DNA from: Actinernus sp. WN-2022
Taxonomy: Eukaryota; Cnidaria; Anthozoa; Actiniaria; Actinernidae
Assembly: GCA_030867875.1 (NCBI GenBank)
Contig: JAOWCC010000577.1
Coordinates: 145,320,344-145,384,343, forward strand
Reading direction: 5' to 3'
DNA length: 64,000 nt
How positions within the stretch are numbered: the first letter of the stretch is position 1; each line of letters starts with the position of its first letter. Below the pieces are notes generated by a model. It saw only the letters and a program-made list of their open reading frames with translations, did not search any database and was not told where the DNA came from. Made by a program: the position numbers and the translations under genes. Shown here piece after piece: positions 55,240 to 64,000 of the stretch.

Positions 55240-55936
55240 GAGAAGCGTCTATCGTACGACCTCCTTATAAGGAAGCACGATAGGCCGCCATATGTACGTG
55301 TACAGGGTCACTAAATTACGCGAGGGAGGTCACTGATGTACACATAGGAGACTCCTCCCAGCTTTCGATTGACCGTGAGTTTTCCAAAATGGCGTAGGAA
55401 AGCGGCCATGAATCTTTTCGAGCCCCACTCGTTTAATCAGCCATTTTGAAACTTTCAGCCTCACAAACTAAGTAGAGACTTATTCCCTTTTACCGAAACT
55501 TCACATGCACAAACATTAAACCCTAACCCGTAACATGAACCTAACCGGCCCTAACCGTCAGTAAACAAGTTCTCAGGTAAACGACGAGATCTCACCCACC
55601 TAGAGCTAGGGTTCACAAGTAAACAACGAGTTCTCACTGGCCTAGGGCTAGGATTTATAGGCAAATGACGAGTTTAAACCAAAATATAGAGGGGGAAAAT
55701 CCAAAATTGAGGGGGGGGGGGGGGGAATTGTTCTGGGGTTCGAACCCGAGTCGAAGTGTGGTAACCACTACGCTAAGCGACCAACGGTGCTTGATTTGCG
55801 ACTAATTTTAATACATAATACTACCCGCAAACTGCGAGTCTCCTGTGCGTACATCAGTGACCTCCCTAGCTCGTGTACTTCAGTGCCCCTCTACTCGTAC
55901 ATCCTTATAAGGAAGTGGCGTACGACAGATACTCAT
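55240..55936. mobile_element. TIR element nested in the Penelope-like element
   Basis: The left arm (GTCTATCGTACGACCTCCTT onward) pairs with the right arm (AAGTGGCGTACGACAGATAC) for about 130 bases, including GGAGGTCACTGATGTAC. GGATCAATT is duplicated at 55231-55239 and 55937-55945. Confidence 0.7.
55715..55795 (-). mobile_element. tRNA-like SINE head
   Basis: The minus strand GCTTAGCGTAGTGGTTACCA (A box) and GGGTTCGAACCCC (B box) are 20-30 bases apart, too close for a tRNA. A run of about 18 G on the plus strand (55711-55728) follows it. Confidence 0.55.
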
Positions 55937-56330
55937 GGATCAATTAGGATCAAAGGAAATTGCGTCAACAATAGAAATGCTAATAGCTGTAAAAAGGACA
56001 ATAAAGAGTTGATGAATAAAGTAATACTGATCTAAGTATGAATGAATACGCGAATTATGAAATTAACTGAACGAAAAGAGTACACTAATGCCGTTAGATG
56101 CCAAAGTGCCTAATTTAAGTTCTGTTCTTTGCGTTTACGGGTTCCGGTAGTGCCTTCATGAAGAGAAATGCCGCATGGCGAGGTCCTTGCTGTTAGTTGT
56201 AACATCTAGCAAGTGTTTGCAGAATCGATCTCCTAATCTTCGCCCTGTTTCTCCGATGTAGAGTTTGTTACAAAGTGTGCAGGTGATACAATAAATAACA
56301 TTACTAGACGTACAGTCAAAATGGTTAGTA

Positions 56331-56584
56331 ACTTTAAGAAATGTAGGCTAGCTGTAATTGGTTACATCATAGTCCGGCGATAAAACGCGAGATCTGATTG
56401 GCTAAATTAATTTTATCAGAGAATAGAACATTCGCGGTCTATTATAAGGAATTTAAGGAAACAGGACGGTGACATCTACGACGACGGGAGAGAGCAAGGG
56501 TCTTTTAAAATTCCAAAATACAACTGCACGTAAAAGTACATGCAATCGCGCACATTGACTGTAAAAAGTTAATGCAACATGAAT
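56331..56584. other. No recognised feature
   Basis: Spacer; nothing supported. Confidence 0.3.
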
Positions 56585-56868
56585 ACCCCGAGCCCGGGGG
56601 TGGGGTGGGGGGGCTGGGGAGGCGGTTATTCAAGGTAAAAATGGTAGGGGTGACCGTCCGAAAACCTGAAAAAATACCCTAAAAAATACCAAACAGTGAA
56701 CAATTTCCCACCCTAAAATCTACCTCATCGTCTAAAAATCACCCTGAAAAATCGATTTCGCTTGGACAACCCCTAAAAAATACTAAATCGCCGATTTCAA
56801 ACCGATCAGCCCTACCAGCCAAATACTCGGAAGAACCCCAGACCCCCCTCCCGTCCCCGGACCTCGAG
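56585..56868. repeat. Repeat with CCCTAAAAAATAC units
   Basis: Contains several ACCCTAAAAAATAC-type units between a G-rich left edge (GAGCCCGGGGGTGGGG) and a C-rich right edge (CCCCCCTCCCGTCCCC), roughly inverted. Possible MITE. Confidence 0.4.
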
Positions 56869-56963
56869 TTTACGTGTAGTATAGTAGAGAACGCAAACAT
56901 AAATCATTCACTGTTTTTCGATCGGCGCGACCGGAACTCTGTGTTGATCCTATTTTGTTAGAT

Positions 56964-57158
56964 ACAGTCGAAGCTCCCGTAAGCGGACACCCTCGGGAAT
57001 CAGAAAAAGTGTCCGTAACTGGAACTGTCCGCTTACGGGAATGTGTAAACACAGAGTTTACTGCTGGAGAGTTCAAACGGGATTTTTGAAACTGAGGTAT
57101 CCGTAACTGGTCAGGAGCTGTCCGCTAACGAGAGTTTCCGCACAGAGAGCTTCGACTG
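56964..57158. mobile_element. Tc1/mariner (pogo/Tigger-like) MITE
   Basis: CAGTCGAAGCTCCCGTAAGC and its imperfect complement (GAGAGCTTCGACTG) form the ends. A TA precedes the left end. TGTCCGCTTACGGG-type inner sequence is typical of Tigger-like ends. Confidence 0.65.
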
Positions 57159-57535
57159 GATTAGTATTATAAACTAGATTAGTATTCATAACACTCATAA
57201 TGATATGCGATTATGAAATAAGGTACAATAATACCCCATTTACAGCTAGGTGTGCATAGGCACGTGGATGACGCTACGAGATGACTATATAATACAGTAT
57301 CAACGTAGGACACTCCCTTCTTGCTCAGTTCTCCAGCGGAACAGTGGTCAGACAAACGGCCCACCCACCCTCCCTCCAGATTCGCGTGGGTCGTATTCCC
57401 TTGACACTCTACCGCTGATCAATCTTTCTCCCATACCTTAATTCAACTGAGTATGAATGTGAGTGTCATGAAATAGAATACTATTATAAACTAGATATAT
57501 ATAAACTAGGTATAGTACAACATATAATAATGCCT
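57159..57535. other. Flank of DIRS-like element
   Basis: Contains short repeats of ATAAACTAGATTAGTATT-type sequence at 57160-57195 and 57480-57510. May include the 3' terminal sequence of the DIRS element. Confidence 0.35.
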
Positions 57536-58239
57536 TCACAGTGGATCCTGATTAGCCCGTTTTTGTATATTGTCAGAAGGAAATGCACATACAAAGCGTT
57601 TTAGTTCATTGATGTCCTGCCAGTGGTTGATTACATTTGGCACTCCATCTGAGACGAGTCTAGCAGACGCGCCGTCTGGGTTTAGAACTTTAGCCAGCTG
57701 TAGATAATAAAGGGCAGTGTGTCTACGCGCCCAGCCAACATGATCCATAATCTCTGACAAGTCTGCACCCTTCAGTGCTAATGTAATGGCACACCCAGAT
57801 CTAAAGCCATGTAATGTTTCACCTTCATCCGCACCCATATCTGTTAAATATAACTTTAAGCGAGCCTCCACAGCAGCAGAGCTCATTGGGGAATTCTGAA
57901 TCCCTCCATTAGGCGTTGTAGGACGGAATAAGTAGCCACGTGTTAGGTCAATTTTCATTTCACATGCCACCTCTATGTATTGCTCAATACCACGAATGGG
58001 GCAAATGGTGGTCTGTAGGTTCCTCCGGATCCCAAAAACGTTTTCGTCCCCATCTCTCAACGTCTTGCCCCACATATGACTAAATCAGGAAAGCCATCGT
58101 CGTTGGGGAAACGTAGGATTTCGGGTACTTTTATTTGGCCGAGATCGCCTGGGCGATCCCCACTAAAGAAGGCCGTCTTAAAATATACCTGGCCTCGCGC
58201 AATAATGAACCGCTGGGTCGGGGTCTGTGCGTTTTCCAA
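57536..58239 (-). CDS. DIRS-like tyrosine recombinase, catalytic part
   Basis: FFSGDRPGDLGQIKVPEIL supplies the first catalytic arginine. HGFRSGCAITLALKG gives HxxR, IMDHVGWARR the second histidine, and TALYYLQLAK the nucleophilic tyrosine. All signature residues of the family are present, split over two frames that change near 58070. A TAA lies just upstream at about 58253. The enzyme would integrate the circular cDNA of a DIRS/Ngaro retroelement. Confidence 0.8.
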
Positions 58240-58300
58240 CGCCCGTTGGAGATGTTATGACAGCTTAGTTAATTTGTTCACAAAGAAGGGAGTGGCTTGT

Positions 58301-58832
58301 TTAGATGTTAATTATCCGAGCTTGCAACTGCTCTGCTGTAACCACACGCAGGTAATCTTTAATGGACTTATCAGCTGCAGGATTCCCCAGCCCTAAACGT
58401 TTGTCCCATTCACCGTCTCTCCCAATAGCGTGAAATATAGAACGTAACTTTGCGATATAGGAATCCACAGTTTTGTACGACAGTCGTAGCGGGCAGTCAC
58501 ATGGGTGTGTACCTCGCTGGCCAAGAAATATGCAACCGTTCCTGTGAACTTGGGTTTTGCCGTTTCTGTCCTTAAAAATTAGTAAACGACCGAGGTCACG
58601 CGGTGTAACAGTCGCTAAGGTTATCCATCCTGGAAGAGCAGCCAAAAAACCTTCAAGTTCTTCTGCCTGGAGTAACTGGTCGCTCTATCAAAATTCTGCA
58701 TTTTTTTTGGTCGAGATCAACATTCATGGATCTATTCTTATCAACGCAAATAATTTTCCTTTTGAAGCCACAGCGTTGACAAAACCTAAAGTCGCTATCA
58801 TTCGCGTGACTGCAGATTAGACACCTCACGCA
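58301..58832 (-). CDS. DIRS-like recombinase N-terminal region with zinc ribbon
   Basis: 58832-58660 reads CVRCLICSHAND and FCQRCGFKRKI, five cysteines spaced like a zinc ribbon. In another frame 58645-58301 reads ITLATVTPRDLGRLLIFKD and SYKTVDSYIAKLRSIFHAIG, the SAM-like core-binding region of a tyrosine recombinase. A splice-acceptor-like TTTCTTTCCCATAG lies just upstream (about 58871 on the minus strand). Confidence 0.6.
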
Positions 58833-58982
58833 AAGGATAAAGAGCTTTGCGATTACAGGGAGTTCCTATGGGAAAGAAAAACCAACACAAGTGTTTAATA
58901 TTCAACCCCAGATTTAATAAACTTGTTGTTGATGTTGTTGTATAGGTGTAATATTTTATAATTATTTACAAATTATGATAAT

Positions 58983-59434
58983 TTATTCCCTAATTTTCTG
59001 GGAGAAACATGCAGTCATGTCCTTTATGCAGGTTACTAATACTAGCAATTGAGAGTTCACAAACGCAATGAAGGAATCTGTAACATTTAGAACGCGACCT
59101 GGAAAGCCCAGAGGTCTCCTGTAATGCCTGGATGTGGGACCATCTTCGCTTTGATGGTGATAGAAGAGCTGTGGCGTTACCCTTTGAGGCAAGTCTTGGA
59201 TGATCGATATTGCAGAAGTGGCCACCAATATTTTCTTGGATATGTGTCAAGCACAACTACAGTACAAGACTGCCTGAAACTCTGCAGGAAACGCAGCACT
59301 GGACCAACCAACAACAGCGGAGGGAACACATATGGGTGTTGCATAATATGGATGTGTTGCGCGAGGTCCTGTGCAAAGAGATTTACCCCTGATGACTCCG
59401 GGGAGGGGTATGGTGTGAAGTGAGGTAATGGCAT
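58983..59434 (-). CDS. DIRS-like polyprotein C-terminal part
   Basis: PSPESSGVNLFAQDLAQH and PPLLLVGPVLRFLQSFRQS, then SPSKRRWSHIQAL in another frame. This is the segment after RNase H in DIRS-type pol. At least one frameshift. Confidence 0.6.
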
Positions 59435-60320
59435 CCCCGCTTAATCTTCATGACGTTAGAATCTAGGGCCATCAGGTCACAAGTATGGCCTTCAGGACCT
59501 CCGAACATATATTCCACAGTGTACCACATTTCGTCCGTTAATCGGCTGTCCAACAGAGAAAGGCGACGAGAAGGCAGGTCAGCTGGATTTTCGCTTGATG
59601 GAATGTACGACATGTTTAGGAGGACGTTCAGCTTTGACGTGGTGAAAAACAGCTTCTTTATCGCTTCATTCAACGATGATCTACTTTTCCCACCTTGATT
59701 GTTCCAGGATTGAATGACTGCTTGATTATCAACAAGTACATCCACACGTGCATTACGTAGTTGGTCCTCACATGACAACAGTATCTTGTCGATGGCAACG
59801 GCCTTTCTCGTAGAAATATCCCAGGTCTGCTCTTCGGTAGACCAGTAGTCAGACACATGTTGTGGGACAGGATAAGAGAGGATGAAATACCCTCAGCCAG
59901 ACGCCGATGCGTCTGTTGCTACTTTTGCACGGACACGTCGACGCCATGGGAGTGGCTCGTCCCACGTTTCTAAGAACAGCCAGTGGGAGATTTCGTCCCG
60001 AAGAGGGCCTTGAACCCGAATTGGCTTGAGGGTGCGTTGACCACGAGAGATTACGCTGTTCATCTCTCTCGTGAACAACCTCGCTGCTGGCACCGCCAAC
60101 AAGAATGAGACACATTTTCCTACAAGGCGTTACGTTGTAGCGTTTTCACACTAACAAACAATGAGGTCTGCAACGTTCCTCGGATAAGTTGGAGAAACTT
60201 CACTTTCTTCTCTGGCATTAGGTGGAAGACTTCTTCGGTTGAAACTACTAGAAAACCAAGGTATGGCACCACTTTATACTTGGCATCAAGATGGACTTTG
60301 ATAATTTTAAGCCTAGACAA
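59383..60320 (-). CDS. DIRS-like RT thumb and RNase H
   Basis: Pieces in three frames: KYKVVPYLGFLVVSTEEVF (60320-60120), PLPWRRRVRAKVATDASASG (60102-59893, RNase H first aspartate), and VDVLVDNQAVIQSWNNQGG with IPSSENPADLPSRR (59856-59383). Order and motifs fit DIRS RNase H. Confidence 0.8.
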
Positions 60321-60937
60321 TATCCCAAATGTACGAGATGGTATGCTACCACAAATACTGTTGATCGGGCTGCGGCAAACTTCCGTTCATCCTCAGTTCC
60401 TAGGTTTTTGCATTTACCTTTATCTAGTGGAATTTGCAGTTGACCATTATGCCTATCATCGATGTATAAGAGGCACGGGATTCCAAGAGATCGTAAGAAG
60501 CCAGTGGCCATAAGTCCTGTAGTATGGTAGATGTAAGGGGAGATCTTCCATCCGAAGGGCAAGGTATTATATGTGAAATACCAGCCACCCCATTGGATAC
60601 CAAAGTACGTCTGGCTATCATCAGTTAGAAGAATGTGGTCATATCCAGACATATCATCGAGCACCGTCTGATAACTGTCCTTGGAGACGTATCGAGGTAA
60701 GTCTTTCAAGCTATCAAGCTTAAATGGTCGATCCTGCATCCAAAGATTCGAGTATCGGGCGTCGTGACACAAGCGGGGCTTGGTCGGTTCTACCGTGAGG
60801 GGAAGTACAATATGCGGGGGTGGTACCAAACCAACTCTTCCAACTAATGATATGGTACCAGTCCTCAAGCGTTCCACCAGAGTTCGCTTGATAAACTCCC
60901 CAAATGGCTTATATGAAACGTTGTTCTTGAACGCCAT
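60248..60937 (-). CDS. DIRS-like reverse transcriptase
   Basis: PTKPRLCHDARYSNLWMQ, YQTVLDDMSGYDHILLTD, TYNTLPFGWKISPYIYHTTG and the active site LLYIDDRHNG. About 230 codons without a stop. It is the best-preserved part of the element. Confidence 0.85.
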   Translation of the reverse strand: MAFKNNVSYKPFGEFIKRTLVERLRTGTISLVGRVGLVPPPHIVLPLTVEPTKPRLCHDARYSNLWMQDRPFKLDSLKDLPRYVSKDSYQTVLDDMSGYDHILLTDDSQTYFGIQWGGWYFTYNTLPFGWKISPYIYHTTGLMATGFLRSLGIPCLLYIDDRHNGQLQIPLDKGKCKNLGTEDERKFAAARSTVFVVAYHLVHLGYCLGLKLSKSILMPSIKWCHTLVF

Positions 60938-61285
60938 AGGAGGGGGCGATCCGAGTCATATTGGCTCCCCTTAAATGTGCCAGTATAAAAGTGGGAAGAT
61001 AGACACTTTATCTCTGATCCACCCAAGGCTTGTAGCGTGTTGTTCCGAGGGATTCTTTGTCGCAATCTCCTCCCAATAGTCAACATTATTATGCAACTCT
61101 CCCGCGCGAAACTGGCTCGGGTCCCGGAAAATTAAATCGCCAATGTCACCAATGGTTTCCCCACATTCCACTTTACTTGTTATTTGTGTCAGACTACTAT
61201 TTGCTGTCATCACTCTGCCGAGAGTGACGGGGTTTCCATGCAGGTCCACCCAAATTACATCCTTTTGTATTATTTTCATTGACAT
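60865..61285 (-). CDS. DIRS-like N-terminal region upstream of RT
   Basis: FRAGELHNNVDYWEEIATKN and LGWIRDKVSIFP (61285-60971) precede the RT; a second overlapping frame carries YTGTFKGSQYDSDRP. One or two frameshifts join it to the RT. No gag was recognised upstream. Confidence 0.65.
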
Positions 61286-61290
61286 CTGCG

Positions 61291-62418
61291 TGTCTAATTG
61301 TGCATCAACTTCCCAATGCTAAAACATATTTCCCTACAATAGAGAAGAACAGGGTGTTATGGGGGAACAGAAAACCCCGACAAGTCAGCAGAGAGATATA
61401 ACAGCTCTGACCCAGTATGACCGGCAGGGTTGATTTAGATACCCTTTTTTCGGAGCCATTAAAACTCTGGGACTTGACCATAAGGAAGATTAATAATTAA
61501 CCACCACAATGTATTCACAAAGACATTCATCATACAATTTATTGACTATTTTGCAATTTCTGTCATTGCTCAACAGATTAAATTATTCTGTTATTATTCA
61601 TCATTCTATTTTGCCGGTGAAATTATCGTTTCTATTCTTTCCTTTTGTATCTCTCCTTATTTTATTACATTGTGCTTTAAAATGCAGAGTTTTATTGCAA
61701 TAAAAACAGCGCGGTGAACTAGACTGTAATGGACGCCACGCCCTTGAGGTGGCACCCGTCGCTCCAGACCTGTTCGCACGATTTCTCTGGCGGTAACTCT
61801 TCTCAAAAATTGTGAAAATTGTACTTTTAGCATATAAGAGTGTTAGATTTCTGACGGAAACTACAATGCCAACCTTACCTTTAGGATTGAATAATTATTA
61901 TCTTGTAATTTACAGTGTTTTGAAGGTGAGATTGTAGAAATCTTGCTGTTGAACAAACGACTTTTGAACTTGACCTGGAACCCACGTGACTGCAAGGGCT
62001 CGCGCAAGAGCCAATCAGAGGCTGGTATTCTGAGACGCCAATACCATGTTATATTGGCGTCTCAAAAGTAAACAAAATGATCAGTGAATCGTGATACAGG
62101 CACGCGTTGACTGAACAAAAATTATGAATATTACACGAGGCCGAAGTCATCATGTAAGTCCATTGTTTTCAGTTAGTTTTGAACTTTTTAAAACGTTTTC
62201 TAGCGGTTTTATTTCCCTGCATGAAATTTCAAACAATTAATTCATAAGCGTTTCCCTAACAGTTACGTAAAGTTTTCTTTTAAAAATGTTTGCACTGAGC
62301 CGAGTCAGTCCGATGTTTAACGACGAAAACAAGCAGTGACCTCATTCGGCCTCATCAGCAACTTATTCATTATTTTTCGCTCATCGCGTACCAATATTTG
62401 TCAATAAGACAGGCACGT
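61291..62418. other. No recognised gene
   Basis: A perfect 14-base stem (TGAGACGCCAATAC / TATTGGCGTCTCA) lies at 62031-62064. The ORF at 61509-61703 is low-complexity. No family recognised. Confidence 0.35.
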
Positions 62419-62483
62419 CTCCCGTTTAGCTCAGTGGCTGAGCTTCTGTCGCGTGCGGGAGGTCGCAGGTTCAAACCCCGGCT

Positions 62484-62520
<37 letters not shown>

Positions 62521-62680
62521 TGTGCTGCCTTTGTGAAACAATCTCGTTCTCGAACTGCAAACGGTTAGACCTTCACGTCTTCTCGGATAAGGACGTAAAA
62601 TCATAGGTCCCAAGTCGGCCTCAAGTTTATCAGTCTCACCAGACTGTCACAACTTACCGACGTTAATTAAAAAGTTGCTT
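62419..62680 (+). mobile_element. tRNA-derived SINE
   Basis: GTTTAGCTCAGTGGCTGAGC (A box in a perfect D arm) and GGTCGCAGGTTCAAACCCC (B box) begin a tRNA-like head with no pairing acceptor stem. The tail has AACACTCAGGGTCTTAAAAT and CTTCTCGGATAAGGACGTAA, a pattern I recall from abundant anthozoan SINEs. Confidence 0.7.
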
Positions 62681-63073
62681 TATTTTACTTTACATTATCA
62701 CGTCTAGTGATATTTGTCACTACTCTCTATTAAAATGAAGAACTCGCTTGAGCTTTATCTTCTGGTTTACTTCAAGATTCAAAGCTTGCTTTCAATGCCA
62801 CACGTGAAGGAGTGTTTGAATATTGAACACTGCACCGGAAAATAGATCTAGCTACGCCGTGGCGATTCAGGCATTTAGTAAAGCTACTGGATATGTTGTG
62901 CTAAGGCCAAGAGCTTTGTTTAGCATCTGGTCTTTACAGCGGAGGAGTTATTTTCGCTTGTTGACCAAACATGGCAAAGCTGCCCTGGCCTTGAAGAACT
63001 GCTTGTCAGTCTCAGTATACCGCACTGTTTACCCTGACGGTCACGTAAAAAGCGCAGATCAACACTAGTACTG

Positions 63074-63074
<1 letters not shown>
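62681..63074. other. No recognised gene
   Basis: Open frames on both strands (62823-63068 plus; 62920-63201 minus) show no family pattern. The minus one owes its proline run to the G tract. Confidence 0.35.

Positions 63075-63112
<38 letters not shown>
63075..63112. repeat. 38-base G homopolymer
   Basis: Uninterrupted G from 63075 to 63112. It could be a true G tract or an assembly/sequencing artefact; length is therefore uncertain. Confidence 0.9.
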
Positions 63113-63113
<1 letters not shown>

Positions 63114-63209
63114 AAGAGCTGCGTGCATCCGGCGCAATCACCTGAACAAAATTGTTCAAAACAGCTCTCGTATTTTTACTGTTTTCGTTTCTACTCTGCA
63201 TGCGCGAGT

Positions 63210-63491
63210 CTATAGCTTTAGAAATATATCATCGTCAAGTTCAGTGTTAATTTTGTACTCCGCTGGTTCGAGTTTGTTCATTGTTGTTGTTTTAGATCGT
63301 TCTATTCTACAGTGTTTACCACTGAGTTCTCCGTATAAAAGAGTACCGTCGTCAAAATTCGTATTATTATTATTAACATATATAAAGGTTAGTTCGTCGT
63401 CATGTAAAGTACCGTGAGTTCTCGTCGGCCATTGCGGGTTTTGCACAAGAATCGTTTGAAATGCACTGCAGCAGCATCCTAAACCCGTCAA
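63210..63491 (-). CDS. Unrecognised 93-codon ORF
   Basis: Starts MTGLGCCCSAFQTILVQN and contains DDELTFIYVN and ELDDDIFLKL. The mixed, hydrophilic composition is more gene-like than the neighbouring frames, but there is no domain, signal peptide or splice evidence. It may be chance. Confidence 0.2.
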   Translation of the reverse strand: MTGLGCCCSAFQTILVQNPQWPTRTHGTLHDDELTFIYVNNNNTNFDDGTLLYGELSGKHCRIERSKTTTMNKLEPAEYKINTELDDDIFLKL

Positions 63492-63499
63492 ACCGGTAT

Positions 63500-63640
63500 C
63501 TACAAGGCATTACGGATTTTTTGTTTTTCCGTGTTCTTCTCGTATCGTTTTTTGTTGTGGAGATAGGATCAGTTCTGAGTGAAAAACACGGTGAGAAAAG
63601 GAAAGGCAATGTCAAGGCTGTATAGAAACCAGGCTTTAGT
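63500..63640. repeat. Possible dispersed repeat
   Basis: TCCGTGTTCTTCTCGTATCG and AACCAGGCTTTAGTGGG echo, partly inverted, the sequence at 54735-54835. Too diverged for a class. Confidence 0.35.
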
Positions 63641-64000
63641 GGGCATTACGGCTCCCTATTTGGCCTTCTGTTGTTAACAATTTAACATTGCTATCCTCAG
63701 CTCGGGCTGTACGACAGACGCGATTATTTGGCTCTAAGAATGCCGTTATTTTGGCAGAGGATAGTTATTCTAAATAAATACTTGAAAATAGAAGTTCGTT
63801 TTGAAGGCTAAGGTTAAATATATTTTAAATGTGTTGACCAAGAACAGAATTCTTATTGTTAATAATATTAAGCCTTAAACTGGAGATTTTATGCATTGAA
63901 TTACAAATAACTGACTCGCCCACCACCTGCTTCCAAATTGATGTCTTAGGAGGAGAGAAAATAGGCTGCACGGGAACGAGGGTGACTCAATAGTGTTATT
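63641..64000. other. No recognised feature
   Basis: Nothing supported up to the window end. Confidence 0.3.

Larger units (their letters stand above)
55091..56330 (-). mobile_element. Penelope-like element fragment with GIY-YIG domain
   Basis: The minus strand at 56325-56115 reads VIYCITCTLCNKLYIGETG and RRLGDRFCKHLLDV, the GIY-YIG endonuclease of Penelope-like elements (the motif appears as LYIGETG). The 3' end (GAGCGCTAGCCCTTGGTCAG inverted, 55130) is the PLE end also seen at 15160. The RT is missing and a TIR element sits at 55240-55936. Confidence 0.65.

Noticed and set aside
62419..62490. Functional tRNA gene
   Set aside because: A and B boxes are present, but the acceptor stem does not pair and a SINE tail follows.
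62920..63201. Minus-strand ORF with a poly-proline stretch
   Set aside because: The prolines come from the G homopolymer; nothing else supports coding.

Overview
The window looks like nuclear DNA from a cnidarian, most likely an anthozoan such as a stony coral. It is AT-rich and intron-bearing. It holds class A GPCRs and an ionotropic-receptor-like potassium-channel gene, embedded in LINE, Penelope, Gypsy and DIRS retroelements and many short inverted-repeat elements. The organism assignment is inference from family content; no host marker gene is present.

Layout. 0-15 kb: four exons (1501-14624, plus strand) form the 3' part of one gene. They encode a potassium-filter-like pore end, the second ligand-binding lobe, a last membrane helix and a cytoplasmic tail. 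The long introns hold two LINE fragments, a tRNA-derived SINE, MITEs, a 36-bp minisatellite and a 45-bp minisatellite. 15-25 kb: MITEs and LINE fragments of at least two clades. 25-51 kb: a GPCR locus built from tandem duplicated units. One GPCR gene (25187-26252, minus) carries a single-base frameshift and lies head to head with an intact GPCR (27532-28596, plus). A near-identical intact paralogue sits at 46932-47996. A middle unit (about 31.66-32.94 kb) keeps only the divergent promoter and is followed by a long-TIR element and a Ty3/Gypsy retrotransposon (35149-about 42790, minus). 51-57 kb: SAP-domain element debris, a LINE, MITEs and a Penelope-like element split by a TIR element. 57.5-61.3 kb: a decayed DIRS/Ngaro-like retroelement with RT, RNase H, a zinc ribbon and a tyrosine recombinase. 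61.3-64 kb: mostly unrecognised sequence with one tRNA-derived SINE and a 38-base G run.

Host genes working together: the GPCR pair shares a short divergent intergenic region carrying a perfect CRE palindrome that is kept in all three unit copies. The channel-like gene appears unrelated to the GPCR cluster. Most other coding sequence is transposon-derived and broken. Nothing in the window clearly amounts to a new multi-gene system. The strongest leads are the receptor with a potassium-channel filter, the duplicated GPCR locus with dated insertions, and several MITE families defined by target-site duplications and empty sites.
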